Shown: piece by piece, positions 7,067-9,543 of the stretch
Layout of the letters: the number at the start of each line of letters is the position of its first letter
How positions within the stretch are numbered: position 1 is the stretch's first letter
Assembly: GCA_050290245.1 (NCBI GenBank)
Contig: JBNKHH010000081.1
Coordinates: 1 to 9,543 of the forward strand
Length of the DNA: 9,543 nucleotides
Reading direction: 5' to 3'
From: JBNKHH01 sp050290245
GTDB taxonomy: Bacteria > Pseudomonadota > Alphaproteobacteria > Rhodobacterales > Rhodobacteraceae
Notes under the pieces: generated by a model
Told to the model about the DNA's origin: nothing
The model's database searches: none
The model's input: the letters and a program-made list of their open reading frames with translations, nothing else
Translations under genes and position numbers: made by a program

Positions 7067-7220
7067 TCTAATTATCCGGTACTGGGTGGGTGGGTATTTC
7101 TTGGTCGTGCTCAAAGTCCAAGGCGGCCTTGGTGGGGTCAAGGAAAGGTTGTCCCCTGAATAAGAGACAGGGTAAGCGTGTCCCTGATAGCACGCACTGC
7201 GGCAAAATGGAGGCCCTATC
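7067..7220. promoter_or_regulatory. Divergent regulatory region (DUF2125 copy 1 / SDR) with palindrome and repeats
   Basis: This 154-nt non-coding gap between two divergent genes should hold both promoters. Visible structure includes (TGGG)3T at 7083-7095, a 15-nt interrupted palindrome CCAAGGC-G-GCCTTGG at 7118-7132, and two similar direct copies, TGTCCCCTGAATA (7150-7162) and TGTCCCTGATA (7179-7189). A CAGGG at 7168-7172 between those copies can pair with the CCCTG of either one. TTGACC on the minus strand (7141-7136) could be a -35 box, but no good -10 follows at 17 nt. GGAGG (7209-7213) is the SDR ribosome binding site, 7 nt before its ATG. Confidence 0.5.
7118..7132. repeat. 15-nt interrupted palindrome, candidate operator
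   Basis: The two 7-nt arms CCAAGGC and GCCTTGG are perfect inverted repeats around one central G. The site is intergenic, about 52 nt upstream of the DUF2125 copy 1 start and 88 nt upstream of the SDR start. That is the kind of location used by dimeric repressors of divergent genes. No regulator gene is present in the window to pair it with. Confidence 0.4.
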
Positions 7221-7973
7221 ATGTCTGTTGATGGCAAAACCGTTGTCATAACGGGGGCAAGCCGGGGGATCGGCGAAGCGGCTGCCGATGTCTTTGCCGA
7301 GGCCGGGGCAAAGGTGGTTCTGGCGGCGCGAGGGATGGCAGCCATCGGGGAAATCGCTGAAAGAATTGGGAAAAATTCCCTGGCAGTGCCCTGCGATGTG
7401 GCCAACTATGGCTCGGTCGCAGATTTGATCGGCGAGGCGGAAAAGGCTTTTGGCTCGGTGGATATCCTGATCAATAACGCAGGTGTGATCGAGCCGATCT
7501 CGCACCTTGCCACCTCGGATCCGGCGGGCTGGGGGCTGGCGATCGACGTGAACCTCAAGGGCGTCTACCACGGGATGCGGGCTGTCATGCCGGGCATGAT
7601 CGAGCGCGGTGCGGGCACCATCCTCACGGTGTCGTCGGGCGCGGCGCGCAAACCTTACGAGGGCTGGTCGCATTACTGCGCCTCGAAGGCGGGCGCGGCG
7701 ATGCTGACACGCTCGGCCGACAAGGAGGCACGCGGCAAGGGGCTGCGCATCATGGGGCTGTCGCCCGGAACGGTGGCGACCGAGATGCAGCGCGAGATCA
7801 AGGTCAGCGGCATCAACCCGGTCAGCAAGCTGGAGTGGTCGGATCATATCCCGCCCGACTGGCCGGCGCGGGCGCTGTTGTGGATGTGCGGGGCCGAGGC
7901 AGATGAATTCCTGGGTGAGGAGATCTCGCTGAGGGACGAGGGCATTCGCCGCAGCGTGGGGCTGATCCAATGA
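7221..7973 (+). CDS. Short-chain dehydrogenase/reductase (classical SDR)
   Basis: This 250-residue cytoplasmic NAD(P)-dependent oxidoreductase of the classical SDR family should interconvert an alcohol and a ketone. All expected motifs are present: the Rossmann glycine motif TGASRGIG (11-18), D59 in the CDV motif, NNAG (85-88), N111, the catalytic S139 in VSSG, and Y152/K156 in YCASK. An SPG turn (181-183) precedes the substrate loop. Basic residues R15 and R37 favour NADP(H), which is an inference. The length is typical. A TGGAGG ribosome binding site precedes the ATG. The last bases overlap the next gene as ATGA, so the two products are probably made together and act on related substrates, perhaps acyl-CoA or hydroxy-acid derivatives. 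The substrate cannot be named; generic annotations such as FabG would be over-calls. Confidence 0.93.
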   Translation: MSVDGKTVVITGASRGIGEAAADVFAEAGAKVVLAARGMAAIGEIAERIGKNSLAVPCDVANYGSVADLIGEAEKAFGSVDILINNAGVIEPISHLATSDPAGWGLAIDVNLKGVYHGMRAVMPGMIERGAGTILTVSSGAARKPYEGWSHYCASKAGAAMLTRSADKEARGKGLRIMGLSPGTVATEMQREIKVSGINPVSKLEWSDHIPPDWPARALLWMCGAEADEFLGEEISLRDEGIRRSVGLIQ

Positions 7974-8581
7974 TTGATGTAACGACCGAAAACGGGCTGC
8001 GCATCCTGACCATCGACCGGCAGGAGAAGGCCAATTCACTGACCCGCGAGATGCTGGCGGCGCTGGCGATGCAGGTCGAGGAGGCCTCGGCCGATCCGTC
8101 GATTCATGCACTGGTGGTGACCGGTCGGGGCAAGGTGTTTTCAGCGGGTGCCGATCTTGAGGCCGCGCGGACCGGGTTGGCCACGGACGGGGTTTGGGAG
8201 CGGTTGTCGGGCGCGATCGCCGATGCGCCGATCCTGACAATTGCCGCGCTGAATGGCACGGCCGCGGGCGGCGCGCTGGGCATGGTCCTGGCCTGCGACC
8301 TGCGCGTGGCCGCGCCGGGGGCCAAGATATTCTATCCGGTGATGAAGCTAGGCTTCCTGCCGCAGCCCTCGGATCCGGAGCGGTTGGCGGCGCTGGTCGG
8401 ACCGGCACGGGCCAAGCTGGTCCTGATGTCGGGGCAGAAAATCCCGGCAGACGAGGCGCTGGCCATGGGCCTGGTGGACCGGTTGACCGATAATCCGCTG
8501 GCTGAGGCGCGCGTGCTGGCCGCGGATGTTCTGGCAGCGGATCGCAGCCACGTGGGCGCGATCAAAGAGATGATCAGTTGA
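7970..8581 (+). CDS. Short enoyl-CoA hydratase/isomerase-like (crotonase superfamily) protein
   Basis: This 203-residue crotonase-fold protein is probably an acyl-CoA-binding cytoplasmic enzyme. Both oxyanion-hole regions are visible: FSAGADLEAA (57-66) and NGTAAGGALGMVLACDLRVAA (95-115), with PADEALAMGLVDRL (159-172) as in the family. Aligned by eye to mitochondrial enoyl-CoA hydratase, both catalytic glutamates are replaced: the E144 position is G104 and the E164 position is V124. The usual GGTQRL region reads PSDPERL. The protein also lacks much of the C-terminal trimerisation region, since the family is usually 255-290 residues. Hydratase activity is therefore unlikely; isomerase, thioesterase-like or non-catalytic roles remain open. 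It starts within the SDR stop codon (ATGA overlap) with only a weak GGGG upstream, implying translational coupling. Its end overlaps the convergent STAS-like gene by 8 nt. Confidence 0.88.
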   Translation: MIDVTTENGLRILTIDRQEKANSLTREMLAALAMQVEEASADPSIHALVVTGRGKVFSAGADLEAARTGLATDGVWERLSGAIADAPILTIAALNGTAAGGALGMVLACDLRVAAPGAKIFYPVMKLGFLPQPSDPERLAALVGPARAKLVLMSGQKIPADEALAMGLVDRLTDNPLAEARVLAADVLAADRSHVGAIKEMIS

Positions 8582-8966
8582 CCGAATAAATCTGCGGCTC
8601 AGTGTCGACGGTGGACACCCAGGCCGCGGCTTTGTCCCATTCGGCATTGGGAAAAATCCGGATGGTGATCGGAAGCACCATGCTGGCGGCGCGGGTCAGA
8701 ACGCCGATCCAGCCCATATCCGTCACAACGGCGGCGTGGGTGATGTTGGCCAATTGACGGACGTCGAAAACCAGGCCGTCCAGCATGGCGCCGGGGTTGA
8801 CTCCCTCGAGGCTCTCGACAACTTCGAGCAGCCGGATCTTGCCGTTCTTTTCAATAAAGGCCGCAAGCTTTGGCAGAATGTCCTCGATGTCATACTGTGT
8901 CAGGCGACCCAGGATGCAGACTTCGGCGACGGCCGAATTCTCATGCTCGGTATAGATGCAGGCCAT
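8574..8966 (-). CDS. SpoIIAA-like / STAS-SEC14 domain protein (PF11964-type)
   Basis: This 130-residue soluble protein resembles the SpoIIAA-like family, a STAS/SEC14-type alpha/beta fold found as small single-domain proteins in proteobacteria. The pattern is right: GRLTQYDIEDILPKLAAFIEKNGKIRLLEVVESLEG (20-55), a central helix FDVRQLANI, the strand HAAVVTDMGWIG (77-88) and the C-terminal IRIFPNAEWDKAAAWV (102-117), in which the last helix begins. Members have been suggested to bind lipids or act as anti-anti-sigma-like modules, but no function is established. The start is set at ATG 8966 because AAGGGG lies 7 nt upstream. An in-frame ATG at 8984 would put that site inside the gene. The 3' end overlaps the convergent crotonase-like gene by 8 nt. 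It stands 62 nt downstream of the YggS-like gene, so the two may be co-transcribed. Confidence 0.83.
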   Translation of the reverse strand: MACIYTEHENSAVAEVCILGRLTQYDIEDILPKLAAFIEKNGKIRLLEVVESLEGVNPGAMLDGLVFDVRQLANITHAAVVTDMGWIGVLTRAASMVLPITIRIFPNAEWDKAAAWVSTVDTEPQIYSVN

Positions 8967-8973
8967 GCGGGTT

Positions 8974-8979
8974 CCCCTT
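8974..8979 (-). promoter_or_regulatory. Ribosome binding site deciding the STAS-like gene start
   Basis: AAGGGG on the minus strand lies 7 nt before ATG 8966. It supports the 130-residue form over the 136-residue form starting at 8984. Confidence 0.6.
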
Positions 8980-9028
8980 TTCACGCCGTGATCTAGCGAA
9001 CCCGAGGGCGGTCATTCCTTGATCTGGG

Positions 9029-9543
9029 TCAGGTGGTGGTCGCGCGTTCACCGAAAATCGCCGAACCGACGCGGATATGGGTCGCGCCCTGGGCAATGGC
9101 CTGTTCGAAATCGCCCGACATGCCCATGGACAGGTTTTCAAGCCCGTTCCTCGCGGCGATCTTGGCCAGAAGGGCAAAGTGCAGGCTGGGGGTCTCGTCC
9201 ACCGGTGGGATGCACATCAGCCCGATGACGGGAAGGTTCAATTCGCGGCATTCGGCGACCAAGGCGTCCACGTCGTCGACGCTGCATCCGGCCTTTTGAT
9301 CTTCGTCGCCCGTGTTGACCTGGATAAAGAGGTCGGGGCAGGCGCCGGTTTCCTCGGCGATGCGGGCGATGGTGTGGGCGAGTTTCGGACGGTCGACGGT
9401 GTGGATGGCGTCGAACAGCTCCATCGCGGCGCGGGTCTTGTTGGTCTGCAACGGGCCGATCAGGTGCAGTTCGATTCCGTCGAATTTCTCGCGGAAGGCG
9501 GGCCATTTGCCCTGTGCCTCTTGCAGGCGGTTTTCGCCGAAGA
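9029..9543 (-). CDS. YggS/PLPBP family pyridoxal-phosphate homeostasis protein (5' end outside window)
   Basis: This is the C-terminal 170 residues of a YggS/PROSC-type alanine-racemase-fold protein that binds pyridoxal 5'-phosphate and maintains PLP and amino-acid/keto-acid balance. The visible part begins FGENRLQEAQGKWPAF, continues with ELHLIGPLQTNKTRAA and TVDRPKLA, then LFIQVNTGDEDQKAGC. It ends with the phosphate-binding region LSMGMSGDFEQAI and THIRVGSAIFGER, all hallmark YggS sequences. The frame continues without a stop to the right edge, so the gene starts beyond 9543. The missing part, about 50 residues given a family length near 220-235, should contain the PLP-binding lysine. The ATG-less leucine codon at the end of GPLQ (9451) is not a start. 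The protein ends with a short acidic-free tail ATTT after GER. Confidence 0.95.
   Translation of the reverse strand, partial: FGENRLQEAQGKWPAFREKFDGIELHLIGPLQTNKTRAAMELFDAIHTVDRPKLAHTIARIAEETGACPDLFIQVNTGDEDQKAGCSVDDVDALVAECRELNLPVIGLMCIPPVDETPSLHFALLAKIAARNGLENLSMGMSGDFEQAIAQGATHIRVGSAIFGERATTT

Noticed and set aside
7083..7095. Triple TGGG repeat as a G-quadruplex or tandem-repeat locus
   Set aside because: Only three adjacent GGG runs are present. A fourth would have to come from further away, so a stable quadruplex is not supported, and the repeat is too short to call a locus.
7067..7405. N-terminal extension of DUF2125 copy 1
   Set aside because: The extension would place the signal peptide in the middle of the protein and runs antisense to the start of the SDR gene. 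ATG 7066 directly precedes the signal peptide.
7068..8408. 446-codon minus-strand open frame opposite the SDR and crotonase genes
   Set aside because: It is Pro/Arg/Ala-rich, antisense to two genes with complete motif sets, and has no credible start region or domain.
1..9543. Possible defence system, mobile island, CRISPR or RNA gene
   Set aside because: I looked on both strands for spaced repeats, integrase, transposase, toxin-antitoxin, nuclease, tRNA and rRNA patterns and saw none. Gene content and codon style are uniform and chromosomal.

Overview
The window looks like chromosomal DNA from a Rhodobacterales-type (Roseobacter-like) alphaproteobacterium. This rests on the high GC content with strong third-position GC, on the gene families present (UPF0314/DUF2585, two DUF2125 proteins, an alphaproteobacterial-style CysQ next to PmbA), and on the acidic exported proteins. 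No rRNA, tRNA, CRISPR array, insertion sequence or phage gene was seen. Assignment to a genus is not possible from this sequence alone.

Layout from left to right. (1) A minus-strand membrane protein of the UPF0314/DUF2585 family (7-567) is divergent from a plus-strand DinB-like metal-binding protein (622-1149). (2) A minus-strand pair follows: pmbA/tldE (3305-1956) and a cysQ-like inositol-monophosphatase-family phosphatase (1969-1193). The pair overlaps by 14 nt and is almost certainly co-transcribed. (3) A lone plus-strand CoxG-like SRPBCC protein (3406-3855) is divergent from pmbA and convergent with the next block. (4) Two tandem minus-strand paralogues of the exported DUF2125 family (7066-5567, then 5505-3862) are separated by a strong intrinsic terminator. 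(5) A plus-strand short-chain dehydrogenase (7221-7973) overlaps a short crotonase-fold protein (7970-8581) by 4 nt. (6) A minus-strand SpoIIAA/STAS-like small protein (8966-8574) comes next. The 3' portion of a YggS/PLPBP-family pyridoxal-phosphate protein then runs off the right edge.

The genes do not form one obvious pathway. The clearest functional units are pmbA-cysQ, the SDR-crotonase pair (probably acyl-CoA or ketone/alcohol metabolism, substrate unknown) and the DUF2125 tandem pair. Most of the window is ordinary housekeeping and conserved-hypothetical content, and I do not see a convincing new multi-gene system. The points most worth a second look are the crotonase-like protein that lacks both canonical catalytic glutamates and its C-terminal part, the DUF2125 pair divided by a terminator with one copy strikingly methionine-rich, and the palindrome and repeat structure in the 154-nt divergent region upstream of the SDR gene.
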